A stretch of 64,000 bases of DNA. Source: Sporichthya polymorpha DSM 43042. Lineage in GTDB: Bacteria > Actinomycetota > Actinomycetes > Sporichthyales > Sporichthyaceae. The position numbers were made by a program, and so were the translations under genes. The DNA lies in contig NZ_KB913029.1 in the NCBI RefSeq assembly GCF_000384115.1, positions 778,907 through 842,906 of the forward strand, read 5' to 3'. Below are positions 16,501 through 23,439 of this stretch, in pieces; within the stretch, counting starts at the first letter, position 1, and each line of letters begins with the position of its first letter. The notes under the pieces are model-generated. The model did no database searches, was not told the origin of the DNA, and saw only the letters and a program-made list of their open reading frames with translations.

Positions 16501-19295
16501 ATCTGCAGGGACCGCTCGCTGTAGCGGATGCCGCGCTCGAACCACGGGATCAGCGTCATCACCGGGGCGTGCTCGGAGTACGCCTGCGCGAGCTCGGCGG
16601 ACGGCGGGTACCGCTCGGCGAGGTTCATGCCGCGCAGGTGGGTCCACAACGTCGGCAGCGAACCGCGCGAGAACCAGTACGTGTGCGCGAGCCGACTGTG
16701 GATCCGGATCGCGACGAACTCCTCCTCGGGTCCCACCGCCCGGCGGCCAACGAAGAAGCGCGGCAGCAGCGTGTGGAGCAGCTGCACGAGCAGCTCCTGC
16801 ATCGCGGCGAGCAAGAAGCCGAACCGGCCGTTCGGGACGCGGTGGCCGAGCGAACGCAGGGCGCTCTCCAGCGCCGTGTTCGCGACCTCCAGTTCGCCAC
16901 GTTTGAACGCCAGCTCGCCGAGCTTGCCCTGCAGGCGCGCGGTCGAGATGGCGTCGCCGGCGAGGTCCCGGGCCGTCTCGTAGTGGTGCCGGGCGAGGTC
17001 GTAGAGCCCGCGCAGCATCAGCACGTCTCCGAGGCCCTCGGCGATCGCGAGCCGGGTCGCCACGTCCGCGCCCGGCGCACCGCGCTCGGCGATCTCGTAC
17101 TGCTGCTGGGCCGCCGACAGGGCGTGGCGCCGGCGGGCGCCCTCAGCCGCCAGCAACGCGTGCGGCAGCGCCCGCTCCGGCTCGCCGGCCGCGTCGAAGT
17201 GGAAGGCGAGGTCGAAGGTGTTGTCCGGGTCGCGCGCCTCCAGCCGTTCCGCGGCGAGGCGGTGCAGGCGGCGGCGCTCCGCCGGAGGAAGCAGCTCGAG
17301 GAACGTCTCCCGCAGCTTGTCGTGGACGAACGCGCACCGGTCGGCCCGGATCCAGATCATGTGCCGGCGGCGCGTCTCCTCCAGCCCCGTGAAGGCGGCG
17401 GCCGGCTGCTGACCGGCGAGCTCGGCGGCGAACTCGGGGTCAAACTCCTTGCCGAGCACGGCCCCGACCGACAGCAGCTCGCGCGCCGCCGGCGGGAGCA
17501 GGCCGATCCGGCGCGAGAGGAAGGCCGCCGCGCGCTGGGACGCCCGGACGTCGGCGAGCGCGACCGCGTCGGTCCCCCAGCCACCGTCCTCGCGGAACAG
17601 CGCGCCGGACTCGACGAGACCGCGCAGGACCGCGGCCGCCATGAACGGGATGCCGTCCGAGAGCCGGACGAGGATGTCCGTGGCCTCCCGCGGCAGCGGG
17701 CCCGCCATGGACTCCGCGAGTTCGACGACCTGCTCCGCGCCGAGGGGCGCGAGCTCGAGTCGCTCGGCGGTCGTGAGCCGGCGCAGCGGGTGCGCGGCCT
17801 CGACCTCCTCGGTCCGGAACGCGACGACGACCAGCGTGTGCCGCGGCGCCGCCCCGGCCTGCTGGTGCCAGTGCAGCAGCAGCTTGAGACTGAGGTCGTC
17901 GGCCCACTGCCCGTCGTCGAGCAGCAGGACCGCCGGGCGGTCCGGCATCCCGATCGCCTCGAGCAGGGCCGCAATCGCCTCGATCGTGCGGATCTCGGCG
18001 AACGCCTCCGGCCCGAGCGGCTCGGCGCTGCGACCGAAGATCTCCTCCAGATCGGGCAGCGCGGCACTGAGCGCCTCCCGGCGGTCGCCCAGGCGCTCAC
18101 GCAATGCCTCGGCCACGGTCGCATCCGCGCGGGTCTGGGCCAGCACCTCGGCGGCCATCGCGCGGAGCACCTCGAAGGGACGCTGGGCGGCCTGGTCGAC
18201 GCCCTGCCCCCGGTAGATCCGGGCACCGCCGGCCGTGGCGCGCGAGGCGAACTCCTCCAGCAGGCGGCTCTTGCCGCCGCCGGACTCCGCCTCGACGAGA
18301 ACGACCCCGCCGTGACCGATCTGAGCCTGCGTCACCTGGGAAAGCAAGGCAGTCATCTCGGCGTCGCGGTGCACGAAGGCCGGCTCGGCGAGCGTGCGTC
18401 TGCGGTCCCGGGCGCCGACGACGATGCGGGGCTCGGGCTCACCGCGGCCGAGCGCGGCGACGATGCTCGACACGTCGGCCAGCGCGGCGTCGGCGGACTG
18501 GTACCGGTCGTCGGGATCCGGTGTCAGCAGCCGGCCGAGCACCTGGTTGACGGCGCGGGGCACCTCGCCGACGAGGGCACCGAAGTCCGCCACTGACGTC
18601 GACAAGTGCCGGCGCAGAACCTCGCCGAGCGTGGTGCCGGAGAACAGCGGACGTCCCGCGAGGCATTCGTAGAGCACGACGCCGGCGGAGTACAGGTCGG
18701 AGCGCTCGTCGGGGCTGCGCTCGATCAGGCCGGCCTGCTCGGGCGACATGTAGCGGACCGTCCCGACCGGGACGTCGCGGATCTCCGGGTGCAGCCACTC
18801 GGTGCGGGCGAGACCCAGGTCGATGAGGGTCGCGCGGACGAGCGGGGACTCCTCGCCGACGATGATGTTCGAGGGCTTCACGTCGCGGTGCAGGACGCCC
18901 TGGTCGTGCGCGTCCCGCAGGGCGGAGAGCACGGCGCGGGCGACGGTCAGCGCGTCGTCGAGCGACAGCGGCCCGGTGGCCAGTCGCTCCTCCAGGCTGA
19001 CGCCCGGGATCAGCGGGGTGACCAGGCAGGCGAGCTCGTCGTCGCGGTCGAAGTCGAGCAGCGGGGCGACCCACTCGCTGCGCAGGTGCCGCAGGACCGC
19101 GGCTTCGTGCTCCAGGCGCAGCCGGGCCGCCGGCAGCAGGCGCGGGACTGCGGCCGTCTTGACCACGACCCGCATCCCGGTCCGCACGTCCTCGGCGAGG
19201 ACCGTGCGTACCGGATGTCCGTCCTTCAGCGCACCGAGGACCCGATAGCGGCCGAGCAACAGGTCCGGGAGTGCGGGGTCGGCGTCTGCCGTCAT
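13548..19295 (-). CDS. Giant hybrid signalling protein: Ser/Thr kinase, AAA ATPase, GAF, histidine kinase, receiver
   Basis: A 1,915-residue single polypeptide. Residues ~15-285: eukaryotic-type kinase, with VVKT as the ATP lysine strand, LHRDVKPSNIIV as catalytic loop, LIDLGLAR in place of DFG, and YMSPEQAG; the glycine loop is weak. Residues ~305-680: AAA/NB-ARC-like ATPase with Walker A ESGGGKS and Walker B VLLLDDGQWAD. Residues ~700-1250: helical, TPR-like. Residues ~1270-1400: GAF domain. Then a coiled segment and a histidine kinase with H-box MSHEIRTPLN (near 1438), N-box NLLSNAVKFT, G1 VSDTGIGIP and G2 GGTGLGLAISRR. A degenerate receiver follows, then an intact C-terminal receiver with acidic pair ED, phosphoacceptor LMDVQMPEMDG (near 1843) and KPV. 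No transmembrane helix is seen, so it is cytoplasmic. Similar trifunctional proteins exist in cyanobacteria and myxobacteria. Signal and output are unknown. Confidence 0.93.
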   Translation of the reverse strand: MTADADPALPDLLLGRYRVLGALKDGHPVRTVLAEDVRTGMRVVVKTAAVPRLLPAARLRLEHEAAVLRHLRSEWVAPLLDFDRDDELACLVTPLIPGVSLEERLATGPLSLDDALTVARAVLSALRDAHDQGVLHRDVKPSNIIVGEESPLVRATLIDLGLARTEWLHPEIRDVPVGTVRYMSPEQAGLIERSPDERSDLYSAGVVLYECLAGRPLFSGTTLGEVLRRHLSTSVADFGALVGEVPRAVNQVLGRLLTPDPDDRYQSADAALADVSSIVAALGRGEPEPRIVVGARDRRRTLAEPAFVHRDAEMTALLSQVTQAQIGHGGVVLVEAESGGGKSRLLEEFASRATAGGARIYRGQGVDQAAQRPFEVLRAMAAEVLAQTRADATVAEALRERLGDRREALSAALPDLEEIFGRSAEPLGPEAFAEIRTIEAIAALLEAIGMPDRPAVLLLDDGQWADDLSLKLLLHWHQQAGAAPRHTLVVVAFRTEEVEAAHPLRRLTTAERLELAPLGAEQVVELAESMAGPLPREATDILVRLSDGIPFMAAAVLRGLVESGALFREDGGWGTDAVALADVRASQRAAAFLSRRIGLLPPAARELLSVGAVLGKEFDPEFAAELAGQQPAAAFTGLEETRRRHMIWIRADRCAFVHDKLRETFLELLPPAERRRLHRLAAERLEARDPDNTFDLAFHFDAAGEPERALPHALLAAEGARRRHALSAAQQQYEIAERGAPGADVATRLAIAEGLGDVLMLRGLYDLARHHYETARDLAGDAISTARLQGKLGELAFKRGELEVANTALESALRSLGHRVPNGRFGFLLAAMQELLVQLLHTLLPRFFVGRRAVGPEEEFVAIRIHSRLAHTYWFSRGSLPTLWTHLRGMNLAERYPPSAELAQAYSEHAPVMTLIPWFERGIRYSERSLQIRRDLGDIWGEGQSLHFLGALLYSASRFEECIARCREGVRLLDRTGDRWEANTARWHIAFSLYRLGDLRGAAEAARAVYASGAEIGDAQARGIALGAWSKASGGHAPVELIEAELSRPTHDVHTSAEVLQAQGVRLLAEGSPAAAAAVLTEAAGMVRSAGLRQEYVAPVWPWLTTALRLQAETLPATLPARRRAVLRAAAREARRSRRLGRSYRNNLPHALREAGLIAAMRGRSRKARRFLQRSLAVADQLRMRHEHAQSVVALAALEPNLDRRDVGLDLQTARAVLGEQEWREPETDAVTPSLVDRFDAILESGRSIASALSRGAVYSAVRDAAATLLRGEHCLVLEALDGPDGDLVAVAGHAPGEFSRAVARRALAEGRPIVPDDETAADASESLVLSGIRSVLCAPIHVHGRPVACVYTEHRRVGGLFGENEAQLAEFIATLAGAALENAEGFAEIQDLTRTLEQRVEERAAELAEAVAEVAAARDAALAAAAASSTFLATMSHEIRTPLNAVIGFTGLLLGSPLSDEQRDLASSVRTSGEALLDIINDILDYSKIQAGELHIERAPFDVVDLLDSAVELVANTASLKGLELVSTADGSCPAVVLGDVTRLRQVVANLLSNAVKFTVSGSVAVHVRAVPDSDPDDLTLEIAVSDTGIGIPADAIERLFAPFSQVDASTTRLYGGTGLGLAISRRLATAMGGEISVRSEPGVGSAFTVRVRVGRASTSSLDHAAALRSRSVLVALPEGLLRSALVDQLTAWGLKCRTTAEGRWDVAIVDQGIAPPEAQALRRGGAPLVAITSIGDGLAGGDRRLFAATVTKPVRLRALADTLLRVLEPTRGIPAQSPPVGAEPVSAGALRILLVEDNAINQKVARLQLKNLGHDAVDVAGNGLEAVAALEAQAYDLVLMDVQMPEMDGLEATRTIRRMTFPDGPPRIVAMTAGALAAERDACTAAGMDAYLAKPVRLDELRDVLTEVLGPVQ

Positions 19296-19374
19296 CGAGC
19301 ACCCCCAAAGCTCTCCCCTGACGGAGGGAACTTCGGTGTGGCACGTCTCGCACTTGAGGGCCTTAAGTCCCGCC

Positions 19375-19418
19375 TGTCCGGAACCGAGTGGGGCGCCGAC
19401 CGACGACCTTTCCGGACA
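19375..19418. promoter_or_regulatory. Inverted repeat in divergent promoter region
   Basis: TGTCCGGAA, 26 bases, TTCCGGACA: a perfect 9-bp inverted repeat between the giant kinase (start 19295) and the D,D-carboxypeptidase (start 19572). The same TGTCCGG/CCGGACA core recurs in several other intergenic regions of the window, so it may be a regulator site. The rest of this 276-bp gap shows nothing else clear. Confidence 0.4.
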
Positions 19419-19571
19419 CAACGGGACGACCCGCCACCGGGCGGCGCCCGATCAGGTCAAAGGCCCACCGCGGCGGGATCTTCGCCGTTAAATTCGACGC
19501 ACGGAGGCATGCACCCGCGCCCGCCTCCGCTGGGGGGCCGCACTCTGCGGCGAGGCAAGGAGCAGGGGCGG

Positions 19572-20774
19572 ATGCGTTCTCGACGTGGGCGGCTGGGTGT
19601 CGCCGGGCTCGGACTGGTTCTCGCCGCGCTGCTGCCGGCGACGGTGCCGTCGACGGCGGCCGCCGACACGGGCTCGGTGATCGGCGGTCCGCGGATGGCC
19701 GAGCAGGGCTTCGTCGTCCCCTCCGGTGCGACGGCGCTGCCGAACATCTCCTCGGCGGCCTGGGTCGTCGCCGACGCGGACACCGGCCAGGTGCTCGCGG
19801 CGCGCGACCCGCACCGCAAGCTGCGTCCCGCCAGCACGCTCAAGACGCTGCTCGCCCTGACGATGGCGCCCCGGCTGAACAACACCGACCTCTACGTCGC
19901 CGACTGGGAGGACGCGAACCAGGAGGGCACGCGCATCGGCCTGTGGCCCGGCCACACGTACAAGGTCGGGGACCTCTGGTACGCCCTGATGCTCAAGTCG
20001 GGCAACGACGCGGCGACCGCGCTCGCGAAGGCCGGCGCCGGCAGTCTCCAGCAGGGCATCGCGATGATGCAGGCCGAGGCCCGGCGCCTGCAGGCCAACG
20101 ACACCACCGTCGTCAACCCGAGCGGCCTCGACGCGGACGGCCAGTTCTCCTCCGCCTACGACCTCGCCCTCTGGGGCCGCGCCGCCCTGCAGCGCGGTGA
20201 CCTCCGCAGGTACATGACCACCGTCCGGCACTCGTTCAACGCCGTCTCCGTCCCGGCCGACTCGAAGTACAAGGACGAGGCGATGTACGCCCGCACCGAG
20301 AACCGGCTCGTGCAGAACGAGTACCCGGGCGCGATCGGCGTGAAGATGGGCTACACGACCAAGGCGCAGAACACGATGATCGCCGCGGCCGAGCGCGACG
20401 GACGCCGGATCGTCGCCAGCCTGATGTTCACGCCCCAGGGCCGCATCACCCCCGACGCCGCCGCGCTGCTGGAGTGGGGCTTCGCCAACTCCGGCCGTGT
20501 CGAGCCGGTCGGCCAGCTCGTCGAGCCGCTGTCCAAGGCGGTCGTCAGCGAGGCCGACCTCGCGCCCGTCGTCGGCGTCAGTACCAACGACATCCGGCCG
20601 ACCTCGGTCGCCAACGCGTCGGACTCCGACGACCTGCTGGTCGGCGGCTTCTCAGCCAAGACCTCGGCGATGACCGGCGGCCTGCTCGCCGTGGCGGCCG
20701 CGTTGGGCGTGCTGGCGCTCAAGGTGGCCAAGCGTCGCCGCCGCTTCGCCGCGGCCGGCGTCTACCGGTACTGA
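19572..20774 (+). CDS. D-alanyl-D-alanine carboxypeptidase (PBP5-like)
   Basis: A 400-residue exported peptidoglycan carboxypeptidase. A signal peptide (RSRRGRLGVAG... to AAADTG) leads into a peptidase S11 domain. The catalytic S88-x-x-K91 lies in PASTLKTL, and S143-G-N lies in LKSGNDAA. The third motif, normally KTG, reads K258-M-G in GVKMGYTT, a substitution at a position usually Thr or Ser. A C-terminal transmembrane helix (TGGLLAVAAALGVLALKV) with a basic tail anchors it. Start ATG 19572 has AAGGAG upstream. It trims the terminal D-Ala of pentapeptides, limiting cross-linking. The Met variant may alter beta-lactam or substrate handling (inference). Confidence 0.9.
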   Translation: MRSRRGRLGVAGLGLVLAALLPATVPSTAAADTGSVIGGPRMAEQGFVVPSGATALPNISSAAWVVADADTGQVLAARDPHRKLRPASTLKTLLALTMAPRLNNTDLYVADWEDANQEGTRIGLWPGHTYKVGDLWYALMLKSGNDAATALAKAGAGSLQQGIAMMQAEARRLQANDTTVVNPSGLDADGQFSSAYDLALWGRAALQRGDLRRYMTTVRHSFNAVSVPADSKYKDEAMYARTENRLVQNEYPGAIGVKMGYTTKAQNTMIAAAERDGRRIVASLMFTPQGRITPDAAALLEWGFANSGRVEPVGQLVEPLSKAVVSEADLAPVVGVSTNDIRPTSVANASDSDDLLVGGFSAKTSAMTGGLLAVAAALGVLALKVAKRRRRFAAAGVYRY

Positions 20775-21013
20775 CCGAAGTGGGGCGGGACGGCTCCGTT
20801 CGGGATGTCCTCCGTCGCTGACCTCCCGGCCGCGCGGACCGCGTGGGTGCATGGTGACGGTCGGCGGCCGCGCGTCCTGCTCGCGTGTCCTTCGGCCACG
20901 CGGGTCGGCTTGACGCTCCTTGAGGACACCCCGAACTCCGCCGCCCCGCCGGGCCCCGGCGGACCTGCGGGTCCAGCTCAACGGCGCGCGGCACCCCCTG
21001 ACGATCCGTCAGG
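20775..21013. other. Intergenic gap without recognisable content
   Basis: Between the convergent carboxypeptidase and HNH genes. I see no convincing terminator hairpin, repeat or small gene. Confidence 0.4.
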
Positions 21014-22360
21014 TCAGAACGGGACCGGCGCGGTCAGGTCCTTGATGAAGTCCGGTAGTTCAGCGTCGGGGTCATCCGCACCGGGATAGGTGATGAACCT
21101 CAGCCCTGTCGGGGTGGTCCAGATGAACCGGCCCCGGTCCTGTTCCAGATGCCAGCCGGGCATCTGTTTGACCTGATGGTGGAACCGGCACAGGCAGCCG
21201 AGGTTCCAGTAACGCGTCCAGCCCTGGACGACCTTGCCCTTGACCTTCGTGAACGGGATCGAATGGTCGATGTCGCACTGGCGGGCCGGGCGCCGGCAGC
21301 CGGGGAATCTACAATGCTTGTCCCGGTTCCGCACCGCGGTCTTCATCTTCGCCGTGGGCGCGTAGTTGTCGGCGTGCAGGTCGAGCAGCTCGATTGCCTC
21401 GGCCGACAGGGCGGAGGAGGCCCGGATCTCCGGCTCGGTCGGGTCGAGCCCGAGCGCCTCACCGAGGATGGCCTGGATCGTGTCGAGCTCCTGGGCGGCG
21501 ATGGTGCGCTCGTCCCGGCGGGCGATCACCAGCGGCGCTTCGGCGGCCTGCTCTTTCTGGACCGCCCGGTCGTGGTGGACGCGCTCCTTGAGCGCTTTGA
21601 AGATGCGCTTCGCTTCGTCCTCGGGCATGAACAGGCACAGAGTGGCCATGCCGTCGTACTCCGGGCGGACGTAGACGCAGCGTTCCTCGCGGGCCCGCTG
21701 CTCCCGCTTGCGGACCGCGTCCTCATCGATGGCCTTGACCTCGCGGCGGACCCGGTCCCGGAACGAGCGCCCGCCCCGTTCCTTCGCCTCGGGCAGCACC
21801 GCGTCCTCAAGCCGGGACGCCTGGGCGACATCCAAATCGGCGCCCTCGTCCACGATGGCCTGCACCTGGACCCGGTTGACCTCGCCGCGTTCGAGGGCGG
21901 CAAAGGTCTTTCGGTAGCGGCGGGTCAACTCCATCGCCACGTGGCACAGGTTCTGCACCGCCGCCGGGGAGAGCTTGAGCAGGCACCCGAGTTCGGCCTC
22001 GACCGAACGGCGCAGATACTCGGGGTCGTAGTCGGCATCCGGGTCGCGCAGCTTGCGCAGCGCCAGGTTCGACACCGCCCGGCACTTCGCCCCGTACGCG
22101 GCGTTCTCCAGCCGGTCGGCGTCCGCGACCTCCCAGACCAGCTCGGCGTCGGAACGGGCCGCGGTCATGTCGATCGGCGCATCCACCGGCAGGACCGGGC
22201 CGTTCGCGTGGGCGGACCAGAACGCATCCCGCCGCGCCTCGTACGCGCAGTAGTCCAGGTAGGAGGCGTAGTCCGGATGCCCGGGCGCGGGCGGGCGGTC
22301 ACCCGGCTCCCACGGGAGCTCACACCCCGCGGTCTCGCGCTCAACCAACCCGACCGGCAC
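21014..22360 (-). CDS. DUF222/HNH endonuclease (13E12-repeat type), SOS-box controlled
   Basis: A 448-residue protein with an N-terminal DUF222 helical region (residues ~60-300) and a C-terminal HNH nuclease domain. In the latter CRFPGCRRPA holds the zinc cysteines, CDIDHSIPF holds the catalytic DH pair, and NLGCLCRFHHQVKQ supplies the Asn/His part of the motif. The family is multicopy in actinobacteria and includes the mycobacterial 13E12 repeat genes. A perfect SOS box lies 18 bp upstream of the ATG, so LexA repression and DNA-damage induction are expected. The cellular role of these nucleases is unresolved. Confidence 0.9.
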   Translation of the reverse strand: MPVGLVERETAGCELPWEPGDRPPAPGHPDYASYLDYCAYEARRDAFWSAHANGPVLPVDAPIDMTAARSDAELVWEVADADRLENAAYGAKCRAVSNLALRKLRDPDADYDPEYLRRSVEAELGCLLKLSPAAVQNLCHVAMELTRRYRKTFAALERGEVNRVQVQAIVDEGADLDVAQASRLEDAVLPEAKERGGRSFRDRVRREVKAIDEDAVRKREQRAREERCVYVRPEYDGMATLCLFMPEDEAKRIFKALKERVHHDRAVQKEQAAEAPLVIARRDERTIAAQELDTIQAILGEALGLDPTEPEIRASSALSAEAIELLDLHADNYAPTAKMKTAVRNRDKHCRFPGCRRPARQCDIDHSIPFTKVKGKVVQGWTRYWNLGCLCRFHHQVKQMPGWHLEQDRGRFIWTTPTGLRFITYPGADDPDAELPDFIKDLTAPVPF

Positions 22361-22377
22361 GAAACCTCCAACCCAGT

Positions 22378-22393
22378 TCGAACGTATGTTCGA
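22378..22393. promoter_or_regulatory. LexA-binding SOS box
   Basis: TCGAACGTATGTTCGA fits the actinobacterial SOS box TCGAAC-N4-GTTCGA exactly. It lies 18 bp before the HNH gene start, in a relatively AT-rich stretch. Similar boxes are known upstream of 13E12-family genes in mycobacteria. Confidence 0.88.
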
Positions 22394-22442
22394 GTATAGG
22401 ACCAGGCGCCGACAAGCACAAGACCGTCGAAGGCAGCCTTAA

Positions 22443-22484
22443 CGTCAGCGGGATCGCGCGCTATAACGCGCGATCCCGCTGACG
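22443..22484. repeat. Perfect 18-bp stem hairpin between divergent genes
   Basis: CGTCAGCGGGATCGCGCG, six-base loop CTATAA, then the exact reverse complement. It lies between the HNH gene and the acetyltransferase, which point away from each other, so it is not at a gene 3' end. It may be the end of a mobile element, an operator or a cruciform. Confidence 0.7.
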
Positions 22485-22564
22485 CTAGAAGTGCCGCGAC
22501 GGTGTCATCGTGGAGCTCCGCACGTTCGTCAACGGCTGAGCAACCGATCGAGACGAGGAACCCT

Positions 22565-22870
22565 GTGACCACCCAGGTACGCGACAATCCTGCCGAGAAC
22601 CGGTACGAGATCCGGCGGGACGGGCAGCTGCTCGGCCACGCGGCGTACCAGAAGACGGCGGAGCTGATCGTCTTCACCCACACCGAGATCGACCCCGCGC
22701 TCGAAGGTCAGGGCATCGGCGGCCAGCTGGTGCGCGCGGCACTCGACCACGTCCGGACGCTCGGGCTCCAGGTGCTCCCGATCTGCCCGTTCGTCCAGGG
22801 CTGGATGGGGCGGCACCCGGAGTACCGGGACCTCGACTACCGCCGGCCGGCGAGCAAGGTCAGCGACTGA
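22565..22870 (+). CDS. Small GNAT-family N-acetyltransferase
   Basis: A 101-residue minimal acetyltransferase of the YjdJ/GTN1-like group. YEIRRDGQLLGHAAY forms the first strands, THTEIDPALEGQGIGGQLVRAALDHVR is the acetyl-CoA pyrophosphate-binding motif A (E-G-Q-G-I-G), and VLPICPFVQGWMGRHPEYRDL is the typical C-terminus with the conserved Cys. The GTG start is supported by GAGGAA six bases upstream. An ATG-less longer frame has no ribosome-binding site. It ends in a strong bidirectional terminator. Substrate unknown. Confidence 0.85.
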   Translation: MTTQVRDNPAENRYEIRRDGQLLGHAAYQKTAELIVFTHTEIDPALEGQGIGGQLVRAALDHVRTLGLQVLPICPFVQGWMGRHPEYRDLDYRRPASKVSD

Positions 22871-22877
22871 CGACCCG

Positions 22878-22912
22878 CCACGGCCCCCTCCGGGTACCGG
22901 AGGGGGCCGTGG
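22878..22912. terminator. Bidirectional terminator
   Basis: CCACGGCCCCCTCCGG, loop GTA, then the exact complement: a 16-bp stem between the convergent acetyltransferase and hydroxylase small subunit A. Confidence 0.8.
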
Positions 22913-22935
22913 GTGCGCGATACGGGGCGGCGTCG

Positions 22936-23412
22936 CTACATCCTGGCGGCCGCGTACTTCACGGCGTCACGGATACGCGGGTACGTACCGCAGCGGCAGA
23001 CGTTGCGCAGGGTGTCGAGGTCGGCCTCGGAGATCTTGCGGCCGGACTTCTTAACCCGCTGAATCAGCGCCGTCGCGGCCATGATCTGGCCGGGCTGGCA
23101 GTAACCGCACTGAGCGACGTCGTACTTGATCCAGGCCTCCTGCACCGGGTGCAGGCTGCCCTTCACCGTCTTGGCCAGACCCTCGATCGTGGTGATGCGG
23201 TCCGAGGACTTGATGTCCGAGACCGGCACCGAACACGGGTTGAAGTGCTTGCCGTTCAGGTGCGAGGTACACGCCTGGCAGACCCGGATGCCGCACCCGT
23301 ACTTGGGTCCGGTGACACCGAGCAGGTCGCGGAGCACCCACAGCATGCGGACGTTGCTCTCGGCGTCCACGCTGACCTTCTTGCCGTTCAGGATGAACGT
23401 GTGCTTACTCAT
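22936..23412 (-). CDS. Molybdenum hydroxylase small subunit, [2Fe-2S] (cassette A)
   Basis: A 158-residue CoxS/IorA-type electron-transfer subunit. The plant-type ferredoxin cluster is bound by C40, C45, C48 and C60 (GCGIRVCQACTSH...PC). The second helical domain binds another cluster through C102, C105 (CGYCQPGQ), C139 and C141 (NVCRCGTYPRI). It passes electrons from the molybdopterin centre of the large subunit encoded just upstream. It has no signal of its own, so it should be co-exported with the Tat-bearing large subunit. It is nearly identical in layout to the cassette C small subunit (39393-39869). An AAGGAGGAG ribosome-binding site is present. Confidence 0.92.
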   Translation of the reverse strand: MSKHTFILNGKKVSVDAESNVRMLWVLRDLLGVTGPKYGCGIRVCQACTSHLNGKHFNPCSVPVSDIKSSDRITTIEGLAKTVKGSLHPVQEAWIKYDVAQCGYCQPGQIMAATALIQRVKKSGRKISEADLDTLRNVCRCGTYPRIRDAVKYAAARM

Positions 23413-23439
23413 GAAGTCTCCTCCTTCCGGGTAATCAGG

